NCBI GenBank assembly: GCA_903915315.1
Contig: CAIWSO010000002.1
Location: 1-7,599, forward strand
From: an uncultured Spartobacteria bacterium
Lineage (GTDB): Bacteria; Verrucomicrobiota; Verrucomicrobiia; Chthoniobacterales; Terrimicrobiaceae
DNA length: 7,599 nucleotides
Reading direction: 5' to 3'
Shown one piece after another: positions 1 to 5,664 of the stretch (its first letter is position 1; each line of letters starts with the position of its first letter). The notes beneath the pieces were generated by a model, which was not told the DNA's origin, did no database searches, and saw nothing but the letters and a program-made list of their open reading frames with translations. A program made the translations under genes and the position numbers.

Positions 1-20
1 AACTGGAATGGAGGTTGGGC

Positions 21-716
21 TTAGGTGCCCATCGTATTTCCAAAAAGATGGATATGGAGGCGATCGCAGTAGCGGTGGCCCTTCTCTAGGCAGATGGCGA
101 TGACTTCGCTCTCGCGAGATTCGAGCAATGCGTCACTCGTTCCCTCCGGCATGAGAAGGATTTTAGACGGCGGTATGGGTAGGCCGATATCCGTGATGGT
201 TTTTTCCAATTCCGGCAAATCGTTCGCGCCAGAAACGACAAATTTTAACTGAAACGGGTATCCTGCAATCCACTCGCGCAAGACGTCCGGTTGAATGCGC
301 GTTTTTTCATGACGCTCGACCCACGCAGCCTCGATTTCCGACGCATCGGGGGTGGAATTCGAAAGTTTTGGGCTGAGGGATGCGAGGTCGCAGGCGATAT
401 CTGCCGGAGGGATCGTGCCAGCCGTTTCAATCGTGATGTGCATACCCTCGGCGCGGAGGGCGGCGGCCAATTCGTGAATGCCTCGCGCGATCATCGGTTC
501 GCCGCCGGTCAATACGCAGTGGCGGGCGGGGTGTTTTTTGACCTCTTCTAAAATGCTCTCGATGCTCCGCTCCGCGCCTTCGGGCTTCCACGAGGCATAC
601 GGAGTGTCGCACCAACGACAACGGAGGTTGCAGCCCGAGGTGCGAATGAAAACGGAGGGCACCCCGGTCAGTTCACCCTCGCCTTGGATCGAATAAAAAA
701 TTTCCGAGATCCGCAT
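21..716 (-). CDS. queE: 7-carboxy-7-deazaguanine synthase QueE (radical SAM)
   Basis: This 231-residue protein matches QueE, the radical SAM enzyme that contracts 6-carboxy-tetrahydropterin to 7-carboxy-7-deazaguanine in preQ0/queuosine biosynthesis; it acts in the cytoplasm. The N-terminus carries the family hallmark FYSIQGEG (residues 7-14). The [4Fe-4S]-binding cysteines are C29, C33 and C36, in the CX3CX2C spacing typical of radical SAM enzymes. TGGEP at 70-74 is the SAM-contacting motif. The C-terminus, around HIHLFGNTMGT, also looks like QueE, and the length is normal. The ATG at 714-716 lies 3 nt after the queC stop, so queC and queE are almost certainly cotranscribed; no clear Shine-Dalgarno precedes it, which suggests coupling to queC. 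The product could instead feed 7-deazaguanine DNA modification, but no dpd gene is visible here. The downstream 20 bases to the window edge show no terminator. Confidence 0.96.
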   Translation of the reverse strand: MRISEIFYSIQGEGELTGVPSVFIRTSGCNLRCRWCDTPYASWKPEGAERSIESILEEVKKHPARHCVLTGGEPMIARGIHELAAALRAEGMHITIETAGTIPPADIACDLASLSPKLSNSTPDASEIEAAWVERHEKTRIQPDVLREWIAGYPFQLKFVVSGANDLPELEKTITDIGLPIPPSKILLMPEGTSDALLESRESEVIAICLEKGHRYCDRLHIHLFGNTMGT

Positions 717-719
717 GGG

Positions 720-1421
720 TTAGTGAGGTTTCTGGGGAAGCGGCGGGGTGGCGAGATAGGCCGTGGGATCGACAATGCCGGAGAGAACGAAGGCCTCGCG
801 ACGCTCGACGCAGGTGCCGCATTCGCCGCATTGCACCTCGCCTCCAACGTAGCACGACCAGGTTTGTGAAAAATCGACACCGAGATCGTGGCCCCGCCGG
901 GCGATCTCGGTCTTCGTCATGGTGACAAACGGACGCATCACTTCAACGCGGGCATAGGTTCCGAGCCGTATGGCATCCGCCATGGCGCTCAGAAAATCCT
1001 CGCGGCAGTCGGGATAGATCGCATGGTCACCCGAATGGGCGGCGATCACCAAACCATGAGCCCCCTTGCTCTCGGCGAAGCCGCCCGCGATTGAGAGCAT
1101 GATGCCGTTGCGGAAGGGGACGACGGTTTTTTTCATCGTTTCTTCCTCGTAGTGGCCTTTCGGGATTTCGCCGCCTTTTTGAAGAAGATCGGACTCAAAT
1201 TGCTCGCCGATAAAAGCGAGCGGAACTGTGATGTGCGGGATGCTCAGGCGATCGGCATGCCACTTCGCGAACGGAATCTCGCGGTCGTTGTGCTTTGCGC
1301 CGTAGTGAAAGGAGATCGCGGCCGTTACTTCATGGATTTGCGCCGCATCGTAGAGCGCAGCAACGGAATCCATCCCGCCACTGCACAGAACGACCACTTT
1401 TATGCGGTTTTCAGCACTCAT
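720..1421 (-). CDS. queC: 7-cyano-7-deazaguanine synthase QueC
   Basis: This 233-residue protein matches QueC, the ATP-dependent enzyme that converts 7-carboxy-7-deazaguanine and ammonia to preQ0, using the QueE product. The PP-loop SGGMDS sits at residues 14-19 and binds ATP. The cysteine cluster C190, C198, C201 and C204 is the family zinc site. The central VPFRNGIMLSIAGGFAES stretch (101-118) and DCR at 138-140 are also typical, and the length is normal. The ATG at 1419-1421 gives the expected N-terminus a few residues before the PP-loop strand. The preceding minus-strand sequence is pyrimidine-rich (CCTTCCTTCCGCTC) with no Shine-Dalgarno, so initiation may rely on upstream translation. 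An open frame running out of the end of the upstream dehydrogenase stops at ATGA over this start. queD and queF are not in the window. Confidence 0.96.
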   Translation of the reverse strand: MSAENRIKVVVLCSGGMDSVAALYDAAQIHEVTAAISFHYGAKHNDREIPFAKWHADRLSIPHITVPLAFIGEQFESDLLQKGGEIPKGHYEEETMKKTVVPFRNGIMLSIAGGFAESKGAHGLVIAAHSGDHAIYPDCREDFLSAMADAIRLGTYARVEVMRPFVTMTKTEIARRGHDLGVDFSQTWSCYVGGEVQCGECGTCVERREAFVLSGIVDPTAYLATPPLPQKPH

Positions 1422-1508
1422 GAGCGGAAGGAAGGGTTTGAAAAAATCACATCATCGCGATACACGGCCACCGCGCGCCCGTCGAGGATTCGCTCGCAAA
1501 AACGGGGG
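1422..1508 (-). other. Dehydrogenase-queC spacer without visible terminator
   Basis: This 87-nt gap separates the dehydrogenase stop from the queC start on the minus strand. I see no GC-rich hairpin followed by a U-run and no strong -35/-10 pair. An 8-bp perfect palindrome ATCGCGAT lies at 1454-1461. No preQ1-type riboswitch (a small C-rich pseudoknot with an A-rich tail) is apparent. The gap stays open in the frame that is +1 relative to the dehydrogenase, up to a TGA that overlaps the queC ATG. Readthrough from the dehydrogenase gene is therefore plausible. Confidence 0.4.
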
Positions 1509-2990
1509 TTATTTTTTCGATAGAGACTTGAACCAACCGAGTGGTTGCGGGCGGATGCAGGTGTTGATCTGCTTAACTTCGGTGTAGGCATCGTAGCCGT
1601 AGGTGCCGAGTTCGCGTCCGATCCCGCTCTGCTTGTAGCCACCCCAGGGCGCCTCGTTGAAGGTAGGATGGTAGGTGTTGATCCAAGTGATGCCGGCGCG
1701 AAGTCGGCGGATCACCCTTTGGGCACGGGATCCATCGCTCGTGAAGACGCCAGCTGCTAGGCCGTAGATGGTGTCATTCGCCATTTGAACGGCCTCGTCC
1801 TCGCCATCGAAATATTGAACGGCCAATACCGGGCCAAAAATTTCCTCCTTCACGATGCGCATGCTGGGCTTGGTATTCGAAAAAATCGTTGGCTGCACGA
1901 AGTTGCCCGCGCTTCGTTTGTCATTGTAGGTCCCGCCACCGCACATGATCTCGCCGCCCTCGCAACAGCCTGCCTGGATGTAATCGAGCACTTTTTTCTG
2001 GTGTGCCCGTGATATGAGCGGACCCATCTCGGTGGCTTCATCCATACCTGATCCGACGACGATCTTCTCGCAGGCGGAGACCAAATTATGGAGGAAATTT
2101 CCACTGAGGCGACGATCGAGGAGCAGCCTGGATCCAGCACTGCAAACCTCACCTTGGCCGGCAAAGATACCGAAAAGTGCGTACTCCAGCGCCACATCGG
2201 GATCGGCATCGGCGAAGATGATATTCGGACTTTTCCCTCCCAACTCGAGTGAGATCTTTTTGAAATTCGACGCCGCGGCGATCTGGATTTTACGACCGGT
2301 CACACCCCCGCCGGTGAAAGCGATTTTGTCCACAAGGGGGCTTGCTGCGAGACACGATCCCACCGGATCCCCTGGACCGTAAACTAGCTGGACGACCCCT
2401 GGAGGAAATCCCACATCATCGATCATCTCGAATAACAGCGAAACCGAGAGGGGTGTCAGCTCAGAGGGCTTGAGAATACAGCAATTACCCGCTGCGAGCC
2501 CGGGAGCGAGTTTCCATGCCGCCATCAGCAAGGGGTAGTTCCATGGGATAATCTGACCGCAAACGCCAATGGGTTCGCGAACGGTCTGGCAGACGATATT
2601 CGGGTCGCCGACTTCAATGGACTGCCCAGAAGGCTGCGTGGAGAGTCCTGCATAGTAGCGAAAACACGCGGCGGCATCCGCGACATCGAAACGTGCCTCG
2701 CGGAGGGGTTTGCCATTGTTGCGTGTCTCCATGGTCGCCAGTTCTTCGGCGCGCGACTCGATAAGGTTCGCCAGTTTAAAGAGCTTTGCTGCCCGCTCGA
2801 CGGCAGGCGTTCGTGGCCAAGGTCCCTCATCGAATGCCTTCCTTGCCGCCTTGATAGCCGCTTCGACATCCTCGACAGCGGACTCCGCCACCTCGCCGAG
2901 TGCGGTGTTGTCAGCGGGATTGTGGTAGGTTCTCACCGCTCGGCTCTGGGCGGGAACAAAGACGCCGTTGATGTAATTTTTAAGTGTCAT
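1509..2990 (-). CDS. NAD(P)-dependent aldehyde dehydrogenase, betaine-aldehyde dehydrogenase-like
   Basis: This 493-residue protein is a complete member of the ALDH superfamily, which oxidises aldehydes to carboxylic acids with NAD(P)+. Catalytic and cofactor features are present: PWNYP with N151, KPSE with K174, the general base E249 in LELGGK, the nucleophile C283 in GQGEVC, and EEIFGP with E383 and F385. The C-terminal region, YHPTFNEAPWGGYKQSGIGRELG (440-462), and the GEVCSAGSR active-site context resemble betaine/aminoaldehyde dehydrogenases (BetB/GbsA group), but substrate cannot be fixed from sequence alone. The FTGGGVTG loop (225-232) replaces the common FTGS. The frame stays open upstream to 3152, but the ATG at 2988-2990 gives the normal family N-terminus, has GGAGAG 5 nt before it, and follows the small membrane protein stop by 1 nt. 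No betaine transporter or choline oxidase gene is adjacent. Confidence 0.93.
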   Translation of the reverse strand: MTLKNYINGVFVPAQSRAVRTYHNPADNTALGEVAESAVEDVEAAIKAARKAFDEGPWPRTPAVERAAKLFKLANLIESRAEELATMETRNNGKPLREARFDVADAAACFRYYAGLSTQPSGQSIEVGDPNIVCQTVREPIGVCGQIIPWNYPLLMAAWKLAPGLAAGNCCILKPSELTPLSVSLLFEMIDDVGFPPGVVQLVYGPGDPVGSCLAASPLVDKIAFTGGGVTGRKIQIAAASNFKKISLELGGKSPNIIFADADPDVALEYALFGIFAGQGEVCSAGSRLLLDRRLSGNFLHNLVSACEKIVVGSGMDEATEMGPLISRAHQKKVLDYIQAGCCEGGEIMCGGGTYNDKRSAGNFVQPTIFSNTKPSMRIVKEEIFGPVLAVQYFDGEDEAVQMANDTIYGLAAGVFTSDGSRAQRVIRRLRAGITWINTYHPTFNEAPWGGYKQSGIGRELGTYGYDAYTEVKQINTCIRPQPLGWFKSLSKK

Positions 2991-2991
2991 T

Positions 2992-3207
2992 TCAACTCTC
3001 CGGTTTCCAGAGCGCGGCATTGATGCACGCCCAGATGTGAACGATCCAGCCCAGCAGTCCGAAGCTGATGAACCACACAACGATCGATCCAAGACAAAAA
3101 ACAATCGCTGCCAGAATCCGCCCCTGAACCAACTGCCCGAGGCCGGGAACAAAAAAACTGCATAGCGCCGCGATCACATTTCCTGCTGATCCTTGTCTCT
3201 CATTCAT
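2992..3207 (-). CDS. Small hydrophobic membrane protein of unknown function
   Basis: I cannot assign a function to this 71-residue protein. It opens with a short polar stretch (MNERQGSAGN), followed by a hydrophobic segment containing FFVPGLGQLVQGR (18-30). A long hydrophobic region follows at about 31-66 (ILAAIVFCLGSIVVWFISFG, then LLGWIVHIWACINAAL), long enough for two helices. Two or three inner-membrane segments are likely. The PGLGQ turn followed by an aromatic, glycine-rich helix loosely recalls small TM2-like and other short bacterial membrane proteins, which I cannot confirm. The start ATG at 3205-3207 lacks a clear Shine-Dalgarno; a second ATG at 3201-3203 is out of frame. The TGA stop ends 1 nt before the dehydrogenase start, so the two are probably cotranscribed and coupled. 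Composition and position in the operon make it a credible real gene. Confidence 0.75.
   Translation of the reverse strand: MNERQGSAGNVIAALCSFFVPGLGQLVQGRILAAIVFCLGSIVVWFISFGLLGWIVHIWACINAALWKPES
2996..3001 (-). promoter_or_regulatory. Shine-Dalgarno GGAGAG of the aldehyde dehydrogenase
   Basis: Minus-strand GGAGAG lies 5 nt upstream of the ATG at 2988-2990, inside the last codons of the preceding small membrane protein gene. It decides between this start and the much longer open frame reaching 3152. It is one of the few convincing Shine-Dalgarno sites in the window. Confidence 0.7.
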
Positions 3208-3335
3208 TGCCGGAATATCGAATGGCTACGGCGTGCTTGCAAGTGATACCTCGCTCCAGACGTGCAGGTTGACGTTGCTTTTGGCGGCCAGGTTTGCATT
3301 ACTCCCTGTTGCATGATTTTCCAGCACCAGTTCCG
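3208..3335. promoter_or_regulatory. Divergent intergenic region between the membrane-protein/ALDH/que unit and nadK
   Basis: These 128 nt must hold promoters for both directions, but neither is clear. On the plus strand TTGACG at 3269-3274 is a good -35 match, yet nothing at 17-18 nt spacing resembles a -10. On the minus strand TTGCAA and GATATT are spaced by 17 nt just before the membrane protein start, which would give an almost leaderless transcript; both are only 4/6 matches. An 8-bp palindrome CTTGCAAG lies around 3236-3243. No riboswitch or operator is recognisable. Confidence 0.35.
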
Positions 3336-4190
3336 ATGATCGGACTCATTGCGCATTCTGAAAAACCGGCAGCCGCCTCGGTGGTCGCCGCCGTGATCGC
3401 CGAACTTGATCGGTATGGTATGCCTTACCTCCTTGAGCGGAGCACGGCGCCGTTGGTTGGCAAGTCCTCGTCCCACGATGAATCGGCCCTCGCGGCCGAG
3501 TGCCGGCTTTTAGTGGTCATGGGTGGCGATGGCACCATCCTTCGCGTGGTTCAAAAGCTCACTTCCGTGCTTCCACCCATCTTTGGCATCAATATTGGAA
3601 CGCTTGGTTTTTTGACCTGCCTAGGAGCGGGGGAAATCCAACGCGCTGTCGAATGTATTCGAGCTCAGGATTATATTCTCAGTTACCGTGGGCTTTTGAA
3701 AGCGGACCTTCGATTTGCGAATGGCGATGTGCAATCCCTCTTTGCCTTGAACGATGTCGTGGTCAGCCGAGGTGAGCGCTCGCAACTGGTGCAAATCCGT
3801 GTCTCGCTCGGAGGTGCCGCCCTCACGGATTACAACGCCGACGGCCTTGTGGTGGCAACGCCCACTGGTTCGACGGCTTACTCGCTTTCGGCCGGCGGTC
3901 CGATCCTCATGCCCGACTCCGGATGCCTTGTCGTGACACCGATTTGTCCGCACGTTTTGACGAACCGCTCGGTTGTGGTGAGTGATGAGAGTGTTGTGAA
4001 TATCCAAGTGAGCAAACCCGGGCAGACCGGCTATGTCTCAGTCGATGCCCAAGGTTGGTTTCCGATGACGGATGGCGACTCGCTGCAATTATCCAAAAGC
4101 ACACGCGTCCTGCCTCTGGCGATGCTGCCCGAAAGACCCTTCACCGAAGTCCTCCGTCAGAAGTTAAAGTGGACCGGAAGCAACCTATGA
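3336..4190 (+). CDS. nadK: NAD kinase (NAD+ to NADP+)
   Basis: This 284-residue protein matches bacterial NAD kinase, which phosphorylates NAD+ at the 2'-hydroxyl to make NADP+ in the cytoplasm. The diagnostic GGDGT is at residues 63-67, followed by GINIGTLGFLT at 84-94, the ND pair at 139-140, and the glycine-rich DGLVVATPTGSTAYSLSAGG (169-188). The length is typical. The frame can be extended to a TTG at 3294, but the ATG at 3336 places MIGLIAHSEKP at the normal beginning of the Rossmann-like strand, so I chose it; neither has a good Shine-Dalgarno. The stop TGA overlaps the downstream EIIA gene start (ATGA), so the two are likely translated together. The divergent neighbour encodes a small membrane protein. 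Confidence 0.94.
   Translation: MIGLIAHSEKPAAASVVAAVIAELDRYGMPYLLERSTAPLVGKSSSHDESALAAECRLLVVMGGDGTILRVVQKLTSVLPPIFGINIGTLGFLTCLGAGEIQRAVECIRAQDYILSYRGLLKADLRFANGDVQSLFALNDVVVSRGERSQLVQIRVSLGGAALTDYNADGLVVATPTGSTAYSLSAGGPILMPDSGCLVVTPICPHVLTNRSVVVSDESVVNIQVSKPGQTGYVSVDAQGWFPMTDGDSLQLSKSTRVLPLAMLPERPFTEVLRQKLKWTGSNL
4176..4180 (+). promoter_or_regulatory. Shine-Dalgarno GGAAG of the EIIA gene
   Basis: GGAAG lies 6 nt before the ATG at 4187-4189, within the last codons of nadK. It supports this start rather than the longer open frame that extends back to 4055 inside nadK. Confidence 0.5.
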
Positions 4191-4648
4191 TTTCTATCGC
4201 CCAGATTCTTAAGCCTGAGCACATCCATTTATCCCTGAAGGGAGAAAATCAGCTCGATGCCGTTCAGGAAGTCTTGTTTTCGCTGCGTGGCGATGTGCGG
4301 GTTCCTGCTTGGGAGGACCTACGCACCTCTGTGATACAGCGCAATGCCCCAGCCGTTGCAGCAGGCGGTTGCGGCGTGGTGATTGCCCATGGGCGCACCA
4401 ATGCGGTGAACGCGCTCGTGATGGGTGCCGGGAGATTGAGCGAGGGATTCCACTCGGATGACATCCCGGAAAAGGTGCGCTTCGTTTTCGTGGCAGGCAT
4501 CCCAACGGCGTTCAATAACGAATACCTGCGGGTGGTCGGCAGCATAGCCCGGCTGTGCAGTCGCCCAGAACTCCTGAACGAACTCATTGCAACCGCCACA
4601 CCGAGATCCTTTCTTGAGATCCTCGCTTCTGCCGAGCTGAAGCTCTAA
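4187..4648 (+). CDS. PTS EIIA type-2 (fructose/nitrogen, PtsN-like) domain protein
   Basis: This 153-residue protein is a stand-alone EIIA domain of the mannitol/fructose/PtsN family, which accepts a phosphoryl group from HPr or NPr on a histidine. The usual layout is present: an N-terminal LKPEHIHLSLKGENQLDAVQ opening, the helix with WEDLRTSVIQR (42-52), and the active-site strand GVVIAHGRT (63-71). H68 aligns with the phosphorylated histidine; the family more often reads GxAIPH, so the residue before it is Ala instead of Pro. The VRFVFVAGIP segment and LEILASAEL end are typical. No EIIB or EIIC domain is fused or adjacent, so a regulatory rather than transport role is likely, as for PtsN; this is inference. 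Its ATG overlaps the nadK stop by 4 nt. The gene ends 13 nt from the convergent SUMF1-like gene with no visible terminator between. Confidence 0.87.
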   Translation: MISIAQILKPEHIHLSLKGENQLDAVQEVLFSLRGDVRVPAWEDLRTSVIQRNAPAVAAGGCGVVIAHGRTNAVNALVMGAGRLSEGFHSDDIPEKVRFVFVAGIPTAFNNEYLRVVGSIARLCSRPELLNELIATATPRSFLEILASAELKL

Positions 4649-4661
4649 CCGAACGATGAAC

Positions 4662-5402
4662 CTAGAGGGCTGGTCCCAAAACAACGCGGAATCCGAAGCT
4701 CGTGAAACGTGAATCTGGAAGACCCACGTCATTTCGGAATGAGGACTTCAAGCGGTCAGCATAGCCATTGAACCACGAAGCTCCGCGAAGCACGCGACAA
4801 TCACTGGTGCGCTCGTAGCGGTCTTGGCACCACTCCCAGACATTCCCGCCCAAATCGTAAATTCCGAATGCGTTTTCAGGGAAGCTTCCGACGGGCGAGG
4901 TGAACTCGAAGGAATCCACACCGAGTTCTTGGGAATAATTCCCGGCATTTTGTGCTGGTGGCCATGCGGAGCCCCATGGAAATCCCTCAGCCTGACCGCT
5001 CCGTTTTTCGGGGTTGGATTCTGGCTCTTCCGGCAGTCCCACGGCCGCGCTCCACTCGAGATCGCCTGGAAGGCGGTAGACCACATCCGAGCCAATCGAC
5101 CCTGCAGCGCGCTCGCGTTGGGTGAGCCATTCGCAAAACGCTCCAGCCTCGTGCCAAGTGACGTTGACGACTGGATGGTCCGATGTGCTGCCAGCAGCCT
5201 GAGCGGGCATCTCGACACCTTTATCCGAAGCATAAGCCTGAAAATCACTAGCGCGCACGGGCCAAACACAGAAAAGCGTGCTGAAACGTGGCACAGGAAC
5301 AAACGGCATGCCCAGACCATTAACGAAAGGCGCTTCTTTAGACGCAGGAGCGGATGAGTTGGCGGAATTGGAAATCATGGCAGGGTGATAAAAAACCCTC
5401 AT
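4662..5402 (-). CDS. SUMF1/FGE-sulfatase-domain protein (non-catalytic type)
   Basis: This protein of up to 246 residues carries a SUMF1/formylglycine-generating-enzyme-like domain. Recognisable pieces in order are FCVWPVRASDFQAYA (44-58), HPVVNVTWHEAGAFCEWL (76-93), YRLPGDLEWSAAVGL (109-123), FPWG (141-144), GIYDLGGNVWEWCQD (180-194), RVLRGASW (203-210) and GFRVV (237-241). True formylglycine generators have two cysteines in the segment after RGGSF; here SWFNGYADRLKSSFR has none, so sulfatase activation is unlikely. Related domains bind ligands, act in EgtB-like enzymes, or are fused to kinases, and the role here is unknown. No signal peptide or membrane segment is visible, and no sulfatase is adjacent. 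Start is uncertain: ATG at 5400-5402 or ATG at 5376-5378 (222 fewer... i.e. eight residues shorter at the N-terminus); neither has a Shine-Dalgarno. The sequence style resembles Verrucomicrobiota proteins. Confidence 0.85.
   Translation of the reverse strand: MRVFYHPAMISNSANSSAPASKEAPFVNGLGMPFVPVPRFSTLFCVWPVRASDFQAYASDKGVEMPAQAAGSTSDHPVVNVTWHEAGAFCEWLTQRERAAGSIGSDVVYRLPGDLEWSAAVGLPEEPESNPEKRSGQAEGFPWGSAWPPAQNAGNYSQELGVDSFEFTSPVGSFPENAFGIYDLGGNVWEWCQDRYERTSDCRVLRGASWFNGYADRLKSSFRNDVGLPDSRFTSFGFRVVLGPAL
5382..5399. repeat. Small inverted repeat at the start of the SUMF1-like gene
   Basis: AGGGT at 5382-5386 pairs with ACCCT at 5395-5399 across an 8-nt A/T-rich loop. On the minus strand it lies between the two candidate ATG codons of the SUMF1-like gene. 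If the inner ATG is used, it would form a short hairpin directly before the start and could affect initiation. A 5-bp stem is weak and may be chance. Confidence 0.3.
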
Positions 5403-5657
5403 CCAACTAGCAAGATCAAATAGAGAAAACCTTTGCCCTTCGACATGGCTAAGCCCCGCAGGTTGTGATTTGTTTGCAATGATTCAGCCTGCCCACTAGA
5501 TAAAAAATCCATTCCAACGGGCTTGGCAGTGACCCACCATGCGCAATCCTTCATTCACCATCACCATTCACGGCATGGGTTCTGCGATTCGGGATATCGG
5601 GCATCTCTTGGCAGGCCGGTTTTGCTCCTTGCAAATAGAGGGTAATTTTCGAACGTC
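5403..5657. other. Intergenic region between the divergent SUMF1-like gene and comEC
   Basis: This 255-nt region should hold the promoters for the SUMF1-like gene (minus) and comEC (plus). The best plus-strand candidate is TTGCAA at 5474-5479 and TAGATA at 5497-5502 with a 17-nt spacer, followed by an A-run; the match is weak. No clear minus-strand promoter is visible. GCAGG near 5458 and CCTGC near 5488 could pair across a loop of about 25 nt, again weak. The right half is open as a 41-codon reading frame running into comEC. Confidence 0.35.
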
Positions 5658-5664
5658 ATGGTAG
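5539..5664 (+). CDS. Possible small ORF or leader peptide upstream of comEC
   Basis: An ATG-initiated frame of 41 residues, starting MRNPSFTITIHGMGSAIRD and ending GNFRTSW, runs from 5539 and stops at TAG 5662-5664. It overlaps the comEC ATG at 5658. I do not recognise it and see no membrane segment or metal-binding motif. No convincing Shine-Dalgarno precedes the ATG. The stop adjoins a GGAGAG that could serve an alternative comEC start at 5676, which would fit coupled translation. It may equally be a chance open frame; codon third positions show no strong bias. Confidence 0.25.
   Translation: MRNPSFTITIHGMGSAIRDIGHLLAGRFCSLQIEGNFRTSW

Noticed and set aside
1422..1508. preQ1 riboswitch upstream of queC
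   Set aside because: No stem-loop with the C-rich loop and A-rich tail pairing over a ribosome binding site can be seen in this gap.
2991..3152. 54-residue N-terminal extension of the aldehyde dehydrogenase
   Set aside because: It overlaps the small membrane protein gene in another frame, does not resemble a targeting signal, and the ATG at 2990 has a Shine-Dalgarno and the family-normal N-terminus.
3294..3335. TTG start for nadK giving 14 extra residues
   Set aside because: No Shine-Dalgarno at a usable distance, and the ATG at 3336 matches the normal NAD kinase N-terminus.
5549..5575. CATTCACCATCACCATTCAC short repeats before comEC
   Set aside because: The repeated units are only a few bases and irregular; there is no array and no spacer structure, so CRISPR or a functional iteron is not supported.
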